Translations under genes and position numbers: made by a program
DNA from: Anoplolepis gracilipes
Taxonomy: Eukaryota; Arthropoda; Insecta; Hymenoptera; Formicidae
Length of the DNA: 64,000 bases
Assembly (NCBI RefSeq): GCF_047496725.1
Contig: NC_132979.1
Location: 11,325,001-11,389,000, forward strand
Direction of reading: 5' to 3'
Notes under the pieces: generated by a model
Database searches by the model: none
The model's input: only the letters and a program-made list of their open reading frames with translations
What the model was told of the DNA's origin: nothing
Shown: in pieces, positions 10,824-22,522 of the stretch
Position numbering within the stretch: position 1 is the stretch's first letter
Layout: each line of letters begins with the position of its first letter

Positions 10824-11446
10824 TTAACGTTTTTTTTTCTTAGCAGTCGTTGAGAACCCCCGTCCACGCTTGTACGGAGCGAGATAAAGTCCACGACCTT
10901 CCATAGCACGATTATGACGTTGCATTTCTTCGAATTGGCGTTGCGTGGCCTTGCTATCGTTTACAGCCTTTGCGATTCCCGCTGCTCCACCAGCCAAAGA
11001 ACCGACTACTCCCAAGAATGGTAAAATCGGTAAAATATCACCATGCTTCGCTACTGGAAGTATTCGTTTTTTCAACATCTTTTTCTTTTTTGGTGATTTT
11101 TTCATTTTCATTCCCATACCAAATTTCGTTTTTGCCTTCATGGCTGTCCAAACAGCCGTAGCAGCCGCTCTTTCATCAAGAGTCGAATCTCTCGCGGTAA
11201 TACGTTCCCGCGCCTTCACAGCCAGTATACGATCCGCAACGTGTCGTTCGCCGAGGTCGTTGCTTCGCGAGTAAGTTATATCGTGCTCACGACACGCAGC
11301 GTCCAATGGATTGATACCTCGATCGCCTCTAGCCAATCATTCTTTTAAACGAGTTCCCGGTCCGCAAAACTGATATAACAGGAATATGCAATTCGATAGG
11401 AAGCGCGTTTCAATAGACCGCTACTTCTTATAATTCTGGCTGACAT
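10824..11446 (-). pseudogene. Phospholipase A2 plus adenovirus pX-like protein, copy A (N-terminal break)
   Basis: Two parts are visible. The N-terminal part has a Ca-loop-like QFCGPGTRL region and a catalytic-type DAACREHDITYS helix, as in parvovirus VP1-type PLA2. The C-terminal part is Lys-rich, followed by KRILPVAKHGDILPILPFLG and a Gly/Ala-rich hydrophobic segment, then an Arg/Lys tail, like the adenovirus core peptide pX/mu and adintovirus melittin-like proteins. In A a 1-base insertion and an in-frame stop break the Ca-loop region; the ORF restarts at MARGDRGIN. Its start codon overlaps the stop of the preceding gene. By family analogy the product acts in capsid entry and membrane disruption. 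Confidence 0.75.
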
Positions 11447-11694
11447 TCGTAGCAATCTTTAATAAATGATGCTGGACCGTCGATATGTGTTTGCTGCCAC
11501 GGTAAATTATAATGTCGCAAACATGTACGATACCGTTGTACTTCAGAATCAGCCTTTATATGTTCGGGAAGTTTGTCCCACAGTCGTTCCACGTAGCGGC
11601 TAAACTGTCTCAATAAAATAATCTTTGATATATATTGCAACTGTTCAGAGGTAAGCTCAAGAATATGACTGTCGTCCGACAGATGAAAAAACAT
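11428..11694 (-). CDS. Conserved unknown Polinton protein (CYECQ C-terminus), copy A
   Basis: The start at 11694 (MFFHLSDD) is preferred over the upstream ATG at 11748, because a TATA-like element and an initiator-like TCAGT lie between them and the upstream ATG is not kept in B. The protein reads SRYVERLWDKLPEHIKADSEV, YRTCLRHYNLPWQQTHIDG and ends KDCYECQPEL. Both copies keep this pattern. The 3' end overlaps the start of the PLA2/pX-like gene in another frame. I know of no named domain. The tight linkage to virion genes suggests a structural or assembly role, which is inference. Confidence 0.6.
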   Translation of the reverse strand: MFFHLSDDSHILELTSEQLQYISKIILLRQFSRYVERLWDKLPEHIKADSEVQRYRTCLRHYNLPWQQTHIDGPASFIKDCYECQPEL

Positions 11695-11699
11695 TTTCA

Positions 11700-11734
11700 A
11701 TACTGAGCGGTTTCGATTCGGTGCATATCTATAA
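11700..11734 (-). promoter_or_regulatory. Core promoter: TATTTATA plus TCAGT initiator
   Basis: On the minus strand TATTTATA is followed about 31 bases later by TCAGT, just before the chosen ATG at 11694. The spacing and the TCAGT sequence match arthropod TATA/initiator promoters. The same arrangement is conserved in B (36783-36817) although the upstream ATG is not. Confidence 0.6.
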
Positions 11735-11746
11735 ATAGGTCCTCCC

Positions 11747-12437
11747 ATGACTCATTCTCAAAATGCGGTTTGTGCGACGATAATCAAAGTTATAAACTTT
11801 GACAATAGACTAATGCTTGAAAAAGAAATACGCAAGCATGGAAACATGTTACCAATTACTATACGCGGTATTATTTGCGGTCCTTCAAATTGTGGTAAGA
11901 CTAATGTATTGATAAGTCTAATTGAAAGTCCGTACGGTGTTCGCTTTAAGAACCTGTACGCATACTCAAAATCACTTTAACAACCTAACCTAACCGAAAT
12001 ATCAATATTTGGAAAATTTATTGACACCGATAGACGAAATTGATTATTTCACATTCTCTAATAATAGTGAAGTCGTTGCTCCAAGCGAGACGCTTCCGAA
12101 TTCCATTTTTATCTTTAATGACGTGGCGTGCGATAAACAAGATAAGATAAGAGAGTACTTTGCAATGGGTCGACACTCGAGCGTCGAATATTTCTATCTT
12201 TGTCAACCGTATGCCAAGATACTCAAACATCTTATACGTGACAATGCGAATCTATTGATTTTATTTAAACAGGATAGTACAAACCTGAAACATGTGCACA
12301 ATGATCATGTAAATACTGATATGTCATACGATGATTTTCACGCATTATGCCAGAAATGCTGGCAGCACAAGTATGGATTCGTAGTTATTGATAACAGCTC
12401 GCTGACCAATGGACGATATAGAAAAGAATTGCGATGA
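11747..12437 (+). pseudogene. Polinton packaging ATPase (FtsK/HerA type), copy A
   Basis: Motor ATPase that would drive DNA into capsids. The Walker A GPSNCGKT is intact, and the Walker-B-like strand reads FIFNDVACDKQ (B has FIFDDVACD). The conserved GRHSSVEYFYLCQ and DMSYDDFHALCQKCW follow. The reading frame is cut at about 11978, where a CAA-type codon is TAA and about 10 extra bases of CCTAA-type sequence are present relative to B. The second half is open from 12009. It is divergent from the unknown gene at 11428-11694. Confidence 0.8.
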
Positions 12438-12507
12438 ATTTGCAATACCGTAGAGAGGTTAGTCGCTGTCGACACATCAATCTAACAACGTCTACAAAAT
12501 ATCCATC

Positions 12508-13589
12508 ATGATAATCAACAATGATGATGATAAACGTAAAAAGATTGTGAGAGAGATTGCAAAAACGAGCGAATCAATTCGCAAAAAAATCACGCTTTAA
12601 AAACTGGTAAAATTGAGGAAGACATCGCTTTGGAGAGACATTTTAAGCCAATCACTGAACCTCTAAAACAAATTGTTGAGAATACCATCGATGTAGAATC
12701 TGGTGCGTTGAAAGTAGAGCCGTTTGGTATATCCAGAGAAGAACAAGAGAGCATAAAGCAGAAACAATCAAATATTTCACTGACTTATGAAAAAAAATCA
12801 AATGGGGGACGAAAACGATCAAACGATTCATTGATAACTTCTACACCAAATCAATCAAAGCAAATGAAACAATCGACTCCGATAAAAGCTGTACAACAAC
12901 CTTAAATAATCTCGTCTCCTTCCGTTGAAGAAATTTTTGAGACCACACCCGAAGCGATTGTGACGTCGGTTCAATTACAAACATCCGAGGGTCAGAATAT
13001 GTTGCGAGAACATCTTGGTCCGCTCGGACAAAGATATATCGGAGCAATTTTGAGCCAAGATGAAAATAACGAGATAGATTACGTATACGGTGTTAAATTT
13101 TCCGACGAAGGAATGATACTCGGCGATAAACATTTCGAAGTGGATAAGAATGATAATATAATCATCAATGGAGTAAAATATGCGGGGACGCCAGGTTTCT
13201 ACGAATTAATTTTCAAGAGAATTCCCGACGATGCTGCATATACAGAGAACGATATGCATAAATATAAAAGTATATTATTGGCGACAAACGCGCATAGACG
13301 TGATAGCAATGTGCGTAATCCAGTATTAGGTAACAAAGGATACAAATATAAATATATAATCGCTTCATTATTTCCTATCAAAAGAAAAATTGGAAAAGGT
13401 ATAAATCTACCACACATTATAACACTGAGTGAGAATAAAATTGAATACGTGCATTGGAACGATCCCAACGAATTGGTAGATCGTTTGCGGCTGCTGGAAG
13501 CTTCGCGTCGAGCAGGTAACAATGCCCATGGCAATGAAGTCATGTCAATTATCGAAGAGCTTCGCGAGGCGGGTCTTATTATAAATTAA
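12508..13589 (+). pseudogene. DUF8207-like Polinton protein, copy A
   Basis: The N-terminal part (KIVREIAKTSESIRKK.. PITEPLKQIVENTIDVE) matches B but is frame-broken near 12595, and a stop lies at 12903-12905. The long open C-terminal part (12960-13589) has LREHLGPLGQRYIGAIL, VYGVKFSDEGMILGDKHFEVD, INGVKYAGTPGFYELIF and ILLATNAHR. This pattern matches insect proteins annotated with the DUF8207 domain. The C-terminal end is retained here but deleted in B. Function unknown. It is always next to the ATPase in this window. Confidence 0.65.
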
Positions 13590-13638
13590 ACAACATGTTG
13601 ACGATACTAGTTATTCTGTCAAAACATTTGGTATTGAA

Positions 13639-13954
13639 ATGCCAATTAATAAATTTGGAGTATCGCTCGGTACGTCGAATAAGGCATACTGATGAATGGA
13701 ACGGATTACTAAGAAATTATGTGCGAGATAATGCTCTATGTCTGACTAGCGCCGGTTTTGACGCAAGGTTGCGCAAGATATGACGTATAGCGCAACCGGA
13801 AGATGATAACGATGCTGCTAACAAACGGTACGTTGAAATGAGTGTTGAACTTTTGAGGAATAGACAGAAAAAAATTGAGAAAACAATTATTGCGCTCGAA
13901 ACGCACACGCAAACGCTTCAGATAATGATGCATGAAATGCAGAAAATGCTTTAG
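13639..13954 (+). pseudogene. Small coiled-coil Polinton protein (MPINKFG start), copy A
   Basis: Starts MPINKFG like the intact B copy (38418-38780). It then suffers frame changes, and a TGA stop interrupts the arginine-rich middle (about 13781). The rest reads as a heptad-like helix (RNRQKKIEKTIIALETHTQTLQIM). Function unknown; by position it could be a small structural or DNA-binding protein. Confidence 0.55.
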
Positions 13955-14006
13955 ACACGTGTGCAAACTACATCCGACTCAGAAAAAGATACATAAAGAA
14001 TCATAC

Positions 14007-14975
14007 ATGAACTTTTACATTATTATGAAATATGCCACGATCAAACAGCAAGAAAAGAAAAACAACTCTGAAAAGCAACAGCTCGTAGAAGAATTGCTCC
14101 GGCGAGAAGAAATTTTCCGCGTAGACGCGTCATAGTACGCGGATACGATGATCTGTTGCAGGCAGACGTGGTTGAGATGCGTCCTTATGCACGAGTCAAC
14201 AAAGGTTTCAATATCACTGTTATCGATGTGCTGAGCAAGTATGCGTGGGCCATACCGCTCAAAAGTAAGAGCGGAAACGAAATGTCTGAAACGATTGCGA
14301 AACTAATTCGAGATGGTGGAAGATGTCCGAAAAATTTTCAAACAGACAGAGGAAAAGAATTTTACAATGAAAATGTGCAAAAACTCATGAAGAAACATAA
14401 CATTAATCATTATTCAACGTATTCCATCATGAAAGTCTTGATCGTGGAACGATTCAACCGCACTTTAAAGAACAATATGTGGAAATTGTTTACGCTAAAT
14501 GGTAATTACAAGTGGATCGACGCTTTATTCCGACTCGTTGCAGAATATAACGCGCGAAAACATCGCACTATCAATATGAGACCTATCGATGTCACTCCTA
14601 CAATCGCTGATAGATTTTTAAATACAGTATACAACAATGTAAAAATTGCTGCTCCAGCGAGATTCAAAGTAGGTGATTCGATACGTGTGAGTAAATTCAA
14701 GACCATTTTTGAAAGGTTACACACCAAATTGGTCGACCGAAGTGTTTAAAATTGTCAAAATACAGAATACTAATCCCGCGACATATCTACTCAAAGATTC
14801 GCACGGAAATCCAGTAGCCGGAGGATTCTACGAATACGAGCTACATAACGTTGCTAACCCCGACGTATATCTCATGGAAAAGGTGATACGCAAAAAAGGA
14901 GATGAAGTTTTTGTGAAATGGCTGGGACTTAATAAATCGCACAACTCTTGGATACATAAAAATAATTTATTATAA
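14007..14975 (+). pseudogene. Polinton integrase (DDE plus chromodomain), copy A
   Basis: Retroviral-type integrase that would insert the element. The N-terminal part is frame-broken near 14110. The catalytic core shows D in LQADVVEM, D in FQTDRGKEF and E in VERFNRTLK, spaced as in the rve domain. A small deletion before VIDVLSKYAWAIPLKSK removes residues kept in other family members. A frameshift near 14717 separates the core from a C-terminal chromodomain (EKVIRKKGDEVFVKWLGL, then HNSWI). The start is uncertain. It faces PolB tail to tail. Confidence 0.8.
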
Positions 14976-15013
14976 ATATATAACATAATAAGAATATACA
15001 TAAATTTACATGA

Positions 15014-15014
15014 A

Positions 15015-15060
<46 letters not shown>
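15014..15060. repeat. (TA)n microsatellite
   Basis: A pure AT dinucleotide run in the spacer between the convergent integrase and PolB genes of copy A. Confidence 0.8.
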
Positions 15061-15064
<4 letters not shown>

Positions 15065-17642
15065 GTATTTACAATAAATAAATAAATACAATTATTTACA
15101 ATGGTATTTTATAATGTCCCCACGGCAACGTATCAGTAGTTGTAAATACGATATACCGCTTGTCGTCGTACGGACTTAGAGCAATTTTTGTTTCGCGAAT
15201 GGTGTATACCTCGTGCAATTTTAATCTTATACACGATTGATTACGCGTCATTTCAATCTCTTCGTTCAAACACCGCGTGTAATCGTCAAACGTTATCGTT
15301 CTCGCGACAATGACTCTTGACGCCTTTTACCTTTTTCGTATCCTTCTTACCATCCACGCGCAACGTATACTTTTGCTCTAAGTCCGACAAATTCAGTCAT
15401 TATGGTACCGTTGTTTTCATCCTTCATTAGACCCGGTACCTTTTTATTCACGAGCGGTATACCGTACGCATTGTCTATCGCATAGTCGCTCGTATCAAAT
15501 TTGCTGATGTCGCGTTTCATATTCTCGTACACATCGTCGCACTCAATGTGATATATAAGACTATCCGTGTCAGTGTACATGACTTTGCATCTCTCCCGAT
15601 ACATTGGTACCATATAATCGTGGTGAAATTCGTACAAACATGTCTTGGATATATCGAGAATACACATACCCATGTAAATTGGTTTGTAGAATTTCACCTC
15701 GAGTTTACGTAATTCCACAGTGATTAGATTTTCCGAAAAAACGCTCCTGCTATGAAAATTTGGTTTTGTAATCAATGCCTCTGCGCCGTACTTTCCGTCC
15801 CATTTTGTTAAAAATTTAACATCTACACGATTGCGCACATTTTCCATCGTTTTGCCAAACACGGCATTATCAGTTTGTACAAATTTTCTTCAAAATCATT
15901 TTTTTACCAGTGTTCTAAATTTTGTGTTGAGTTCTATATAAGTACGGAGCCACGGAGATTGAGTGAATTGTAATATACGATGAATTTTTGCAACAGGAAG
16001 ACCGTGACGGGAACATTGCTGCAGGTTGCGGTAATGTATCACGTAACGCTTCTTATCGTATAAGGTTGAGAAGCTTGTTCTCGCGCTTGCCAGGTGGTTT
16101 GTCGTGTGTCGGACAAAACGGCAGATCAGTGTGCGAATCGTGAAGATGCTGCGGATACTCAAGATCGACTTCGAGGATGTAACCTGTAGACGAATCGAGC
16201 GCGATCGATGATACATCAAAATTGGAAATATTATCAACCCACTGAAAATCGGCATAGGGCAATGGTTGACACATTGCCCATCCGTATAAATTATTAACAT
16301 CGAAATACATCAAGTACGTTGATAGTTTCGATGAGTCATACGACTGTATGTACTTGTTATTAGCACGCGCGTACCTGTTGGAACATTGACTCAGACCACC
16401 GCGTATACCTCGTTCGATAAACATAACCATATCAATGTCTGTGAGTAATCAGATATAATTTTCGTATGCTTTAACATGGCGTCCCACGTGTAGCCGGAAA
16501 GAGTATAGTAATACGCGGGGTCGAGCCCATAACTCTTGATACAACTCTCGCGGAAATTTTCAAAAATGTCTGCTAATAACAAGACATCAGTTTTGAGGTA
16601 TAAATCACTATATTCGCCTAGCGTTTGAATAGAGAATCTCTTCCACACAATCTCAGCGTGCGCGTAATCACTCTCGGATATTGTGTTACCAGTCAAAGAG
16701 CTGTAAAATGATTCTCGCGATGGTAAACACGCATCTTGCAATTCATCTACGCAGTGAATGTACTCGTACGGGAAGACACCTTTTCTTGTTAGTAAATTGA
16801 AATTCTCAGCGGATAAATTTTTAAATTCCATTTGTAAAATTTTGAATTTATCCTTGTTCAGAAAAGATGCCAATTTGTCGAGACTTGTTGTGAGAAATTT
16901 ATATGAATCTATGAAACGTAATTTAATGTGATTTCCCGGTTTGTCTTTCGTACCCTTAACATGTTTTGTAAATGAAATATATTTTTCTTTTGTTATCGGA
17001 AGTAAATCGATTTCTCCTTCGAACGCTGTGGCTATTTCATCGATTATAAAGTGAGAATCATAGCCGGATAAATTGTGAAATATTATTGGAATGCAAAAAG
17101 ATTTTTTGTAATTTAAATTACAATTTGAATGCGCAGGACCTCTGTACCGTCTGGTCAAATGACAATGATCGCGTATGCGCGTATCATCATCTTCCACGAA
17201 TGGTTTCTCACATATATAACACTGAGTCGCGCTTCGAAATTCTTTCCATTCATCTTGCGTTAAATTTACCATGGGGACATTGATTGTTAAAATATTTTCT
17301 ACACGTTGTGCCAAATTTTTAAGTTCGTCGGCGAACCACGCAACGCAATTGGCTTCGCGACGAGAATGATACGCGGATAACGAATTATCGTACGAGCAAT
17401 GTACATAATAAGCGATACTAAATACTTGGTGATGTTGATAAAAATTTTCTTCTTCTTTTTTCACCAAAACGCACTCCAGGTCGGCGTACACGACGAAAGG
17501 TAATCTCTCCTTCCTGTTGTAGTTGGTGAATGCGAGCCATCTGTCCTTATCGCTTGGTAACCGGATAGCGCAGTCGTTCATCTTTTCACAGTCTACTGTA
17601 TGCGATTGTAGTTTCTCGTCCGAGTGAAAATAGTACATGCAT

Positions 17643-17715
17643 CTGTAAAATAAAACTTAAAATTTTTATATCATTGTTTTAAATATTTTTAGATGGTTTT
17701 ATTAAATATACATAC
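17643..17715 (-). other. Conserved intron inside PolB, copy A
   Basis: GTATGT donor and TTTTACAG acceptor interrupt the CDR / C..YF zinc-finger codons. The B copy has an intron at the same codon (44389-44281), so it predates the split of the copies. Confidence 0.75.
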
Positions 17716-18387
17716 CGATCGCAGATATATTTTTGACCATTGTGTTTGCTGAGTTACGAACCCACGAGCCTGGATAAATTCTTGATCCACGCGAAATGTC
17801 CGATATCTCGCGCATCTTGCACGTAGAGCAGGTTGACGTGCTTGTCCCTCTTTTGCTCCGTAAAGTGTAACAGGATAATGTTTTCATTCTCGATGGTATA
17901 CATTTTGATTGAAATGTCATTATAATTTTCGAATTTTTTAATTTGATTAAGAGTGACTGGAAACCCAATATCTTGGAGATTCAGTACTGTTGTATAATGC
18001 AGGTACGATGATTGTCGGTTTGTGTGTCTTTCAACTGGATACAGAGCAGCCGCCACCGCCCACGCAAAACATGCATTGTCTTGAGATTGTACGTTAACCA
18101 CTGCTCATTTCATTATTATTTTTCGCGGTAATTGCATGCAACATTCGGCGTGCATAGAATTATATTTATTTATATTTACAGTCAAATTTAGTATACGCGA
18201 TAATGCCCATCCGCTATCGCGTTCCTGAAATTCTTCGAGCGATGCAAAGATGGGCTCGACGACTCGCCGCTCATACCACTCGCGTAAATCGGATGTATGA
18301 AAGAGTTCAAAGTTTCGTGTATTGATTGATTTATTGGCGCGCTTATCGCCCGCTACAAACTCGCCGTTAAACACTGTATTCACTTTC

Positions 18388-18394
18388 ACATTGC
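18388..18394. repeat. Target site duplication (left) of the P-like element
   Basis: ACATTGC directly before the left end, repeated at 24188-24194. P-family transposases make 8-bp duplications; 7 identical bases are visible (8 with one mismatch). Confidence 0.8.
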
Positions 18395-18530
18395 CACAGT
18401 ATATACAGTAGCACAACTCTCCCGATTTTGTGTTGGCCAAAACGGAATGCGCATGCGCGAAATAAGGGAGTTGATCCAGTAACGCTGATCTTCTCTCTTG
18501 CTTATTCTTTTGTTTTTCGTACTCTCTCAC
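18395..18530 (+). repeat. Left terminal and subterminal inverted repeat of the P-like element
   Basis: Beyond the 18-bp tip, the block TGTTGGCCAAAACGGA followed by TGCGCATGCGCGAAATAAGG is repeated inverted at the right end. Weaker similarity continues through CTTCTCTCTTGCTTA. Subterminal repeats are known transposase-binding features in P elements. Confidence 0.85.
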
Positions 18531-18868
18531 ACATTTAAATACCTATTTAAATGCCTATCTAAGTATATGGCATAATAAATGACATTTACATGTCGTTTAT
18601 TATTGTATAATCGTGCAGTATCACTGTTATAAAAAAGCAATTATAAGCGAGTGACAAGTGAAATAGTGGCTTAATTGTGAAAGTGAAGGTGTTTTGGAAA
18701 GGTCGAAGAAGCATATCTTGAGGGAGGATAGTTGATCTGTATAATAATATTATACAGATCTTCAATTTTCTTGAAAGGAAAGCACTTTGATCTTAGCTTT
18801 GTTTCAGTAGCAACATTACAAGCTTCAAAGGATCAAGGATACAAAATATTAGAAAATAAAAGACCAAA

Positions 18869-21800
18869 ATGGATGAGAAAGCAAAAAAATATTGTGCAGC
18901 AAGAGGATGCAATGAAGAAAATTTGGAAAGAAGACATTTTTTAAAATTTCCAAAGGAGCATGACAGGTATGATTTATCACTTTAATTATTTTTTAACATT
19001 TTTAATTATAATATATGCATTTTATCTTTTTGTATTAATAAAAATATAATATATACAGATGGTTGCAATGGGTGAGAGCATGCAGAAGGTTGGATCTGGA
19101 ACCAAAAGGTTCACATTATGCCAACCTAAATTGTGTTTTGTGTCACTTACATTTTGAAGAAAAGTGGTATAAAATCAATAAAATCCGAGCTCGTCTTCAT
19201 CCAGATGCAATACCTACCAAATTTTCATGGCTTAACAAAAAGTAAGTTTTAACTTTAAAAAATTAGATTATACTCTGTGTAAATACTTGAAACTATCTTT
19301 TTTTATTTTCAACGCACAACAGAATTTTGTGTCAAAAATATAATATTTTATATGTAAAAGATATAATTATATATTTTGCAGCAACGCAGCAGCTGAATTA
19401 AATATAATAAATGATGATCCTTTGACCAATAAAGATCAAAACAAAAAAGAAGAAAATCAAGAAAATTACGAGAAAAATGAAAATAATGAGGAAAATGGAA
19501 AGAAAGAGAATGAAAAAAATGAAAAAGAAAAAGAGGAGACAATTAATAAACAAGTAATTGAGGCAAACGTTCAAGAAGAAAAAAGAAATAAGTAAGTTTT
19601 ATATATATTTATATATGATTTTTTATATATTATATGCTTATTTTTTATATGCTTATTTTAACAATTTAGACGTTATTTAACAATATATTTTTTACAGATA
19701 AATATATGTACAGATGCATCTGTATATATATATCTATTATACACTTATTTGTAAGAAATTAATTGTAAAATAAGGTCTTATTATAGAATACAATATAAAT
19801 ATAAACAATATTGTATATATATATATATAATTAAAGATTACAATAAAATACATGCAAATGGCAAAAGCATAAAATAGTTATATATTTATTTTAAAGAAGT
19901 TTTAATTAAAAAGCTATAAATGAAATAAATAATTATCACAATTATGTAATTTCCAATTTAATAATAAGAAGTTATATATTTTTTTAATGTAAATTTACAA
20001 TTTTTATTATTAATTAGGAAATTATATAAATGTAATAATTATTTATTTTATTCACAATTTTTTAAATTACATGTAATTAAATTTTCTTTGAAAATAAATA
20101 TACACTATATAACAACTATTTCATGCATTTGCTATTTTTAGATATTTTACTGTTATCTTTAATTATATATTTACATATATATATATATATGTATGTATTT
20201 TTTTATTTATTAATTTATTTATTTATTTAATCATATATCAAAAATCAATTAATAATTACATATATAACTATAATTATTATTTATTATTATTAGTTGATTT
20301 TTTTTTTTTTTTATTGTTCTTAATTTCTAATATATTTGGGAATATTATAGAAGCACATCCAGTACATTAACATCCAACCAAGCAGAAAGTCCTCGAAAAA
20401 GAAAATTGCGCATGAAGATTATGAAATTAAAGGCGCAAAACAAAACACTGCGAGAAACAGTAAGAAGACTTCGAATGGAGAAAAAGAAAAAACATAAGAG
20501 ATTCAAGGAAAGAAGAGGACGAATATGACACTTTACGGAAGTTAGGCAGTAAGTTATTACCTACAAATTTTGCTAAATTATTATCTGCGCAAATTGATCA
20601 ACAAATCAAAAGCAAACGAGGTACAAGATATGATCCCGAATTTAAGAAATTTGCACTAACTTTATATTTTTCAAGTCCACGAAATTATAGGCAATTAAAA
20701 GAATCATTTGCTTTGCCTTCCGTACGTTCGTTGCAATTATTTACAAGTACGTGGAATATTGTGCCCGGTATTAATGATAAAATTTTTGATGCTCTCACTA
20801 TAAAATTAAATTCGCTGCCATTAATAGAACGCCATTGTATTGTGTGCAGACGAAATGAGTTTAAAAGCTCATTTATTTTATAATGTATCATCGGATGAAA
20901 TAATAGTTTTGAAAATACGGGTATTAATAAATCATTTGTCCCTGCAAAAAGTGCTTTAGTTATAATGGCGCGTAGCATTGCAGGTAACTGGAAAATCCTC
21001 GTTTGTTATTGCTTTATTGAAACTGCATGTAATAATAAAATTTTAAAAAATTTAATTTTTAATATTATAATTAAGTTAAAAAATTGTGGTGCTAGAGTGC
21101 ATGCATTGATAACAGATATGGGGTCTAATTTCATGGTGCTATCTCGCGTGTTAGGTATTTCTACACAAAATTCTACATTTTTAGTTGAGCAAGATAAGAT
21201 AGTTTATATGTTTCATACTCCACATTTAATTAAAGCAACACGAAATAATTTATTACAACATAATTTTCAATTTAATAATAAAATAGCTTCATGGGCACAT
21301 GTAGAATTTTATAAAAGAGACAGCAAACAATGGATAAAAACTGCTCCTAAATTATCCAATTGTCATATTCAGCCGAATAATTTTATGAGAATGAAAGTTA
21401 AGTATGCTGTCCAAATATTTAGTAATCGTGTTGCTGCGGGTATGTGCACACAAATATCTTCCGGTTTTCTTGCAAGTGAAGCTATTGGCACTATAGATTT
21501 AATCGATAATTTTGATAAATTATTTGATATTTTAAATTTCTCATCTATAGTTACGCCTAAAGAATATGCAAAAGTTTTCACGGCAACCAAAAAACAATTA
21601 GAATTTTTAAAAAATATGTTACATTTATTAAAATCTATAAAAGTTATGAAAGAAGACGGTTCTGTTGTAAAAGTTAAATGCTTTGAATGCTGGCAGATCA
21701 CAATTAAAAGTGTAATAGAACTTTGGGAAATATTAAAAAATTATAATTTTTTTTATCTTCAAACGCGTCGACTAAATCAAGATTGCGTTGAAAATTTCTT

Positions 21801-22522
21801 TGGCTCTGTTCGACAACAAGGTGGCAATTCTTTGAATCCAACACCAATACAATTTTCACGTGCTTTTAAAAAACTTTTTAGTTTAAAATATTTTAAACAT
21901 TCAGATTCACAAAATTGTGCAGAAGATAAAGATGAAATGCTTAATATATTCAAAGCATCATATAAAAATGTAGAATCTGTATCGGAAATTTGAAGAATTT
22001 GTTCCATCATCGACGCATAAAATTATTTTAGATATTCCCATACATGATTATCGTTCGATGGATCTGCCAGAAGAAAATGCATTTAAATATGTATGCGGCT
22101 ATTTAATTAAAAAATGTACACAAATACATTCGTGCGATGCATATATACAATATGTAAACGAAAATAAGGCTGTTTTAGATGATTCCACTTTATATTGTTC
22201 TTTTCGAGCCTACGAAAATGAAACAAGTCTTTTTGGTAATCTCAACATACCTAGTAATAATTTTTGTTTTTATATTCATCAAGTAGAAGAAATATTTGTG
22301 AAAAATTTTGAAAGTAATTGTTTCCAGAAAGGTATTGGTGCTTATTTACTTAAACTCGCACAAAATATAACTTTTGAATCACCGTGTCTAAATTTTCCTA
22401 CAATTTTTCTCATAAAACTATTTCTACGCACGCGTATTTATTACACGTTACCACAACACAATAAAACGTGTAAAGGAATTTCAAGAAAAAATAGGAAACT
22501 TTTAAATATTTTACATTTATGA
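18869..22522 (+). pseudogene. P-element/THAP9-like transposase gene, degenerate
   Basis: Exon 1 (18869-18966, start MDEKAKKYCAARGC) and exon 2 (19059-19241) together give a THAP zinc finger: the C..C pair at the N-terminus, then W, and C..H in CVLCHLHF. Exon 3 (19382-19591) is an acidic/Lys linker. Exon 4 starts at 20351 with a coiled coil. The transposase core follows (SPRNYRQLKESFALPS, DEMSLKAH, ALITDMGSN, DCVENFFGSVRQQGG), as in the P-element transposase family. Frame breaks near 20505, 20850, 20910 and 21993 inactivate it. Splice sites are all GT-AG. The host role, if active, would be cut-and-paste transposition. Confidence 0.85.
19592..20350 (+). other. AT-rich intron of the THAP transposase gene
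   Basis: Between a GTAAGT donor and a TTATAG acceptor. Contains only AT-rich low-complexity sequence and short palindromes (AATTATAT types). No ORF. Confidence 0.6.

Noticed and set aside
12841..13966. Minus-strand ORFs over the DUF8207-like and coiled-coil genes
   Set aside because: Antisense shadows; the plus-strand frames are conserved between copies A and B.
17086..17283. Plus-strand ORF in PolB
   Set aside because: Antisense shadow of the conserved zinc/HNH-like segment.
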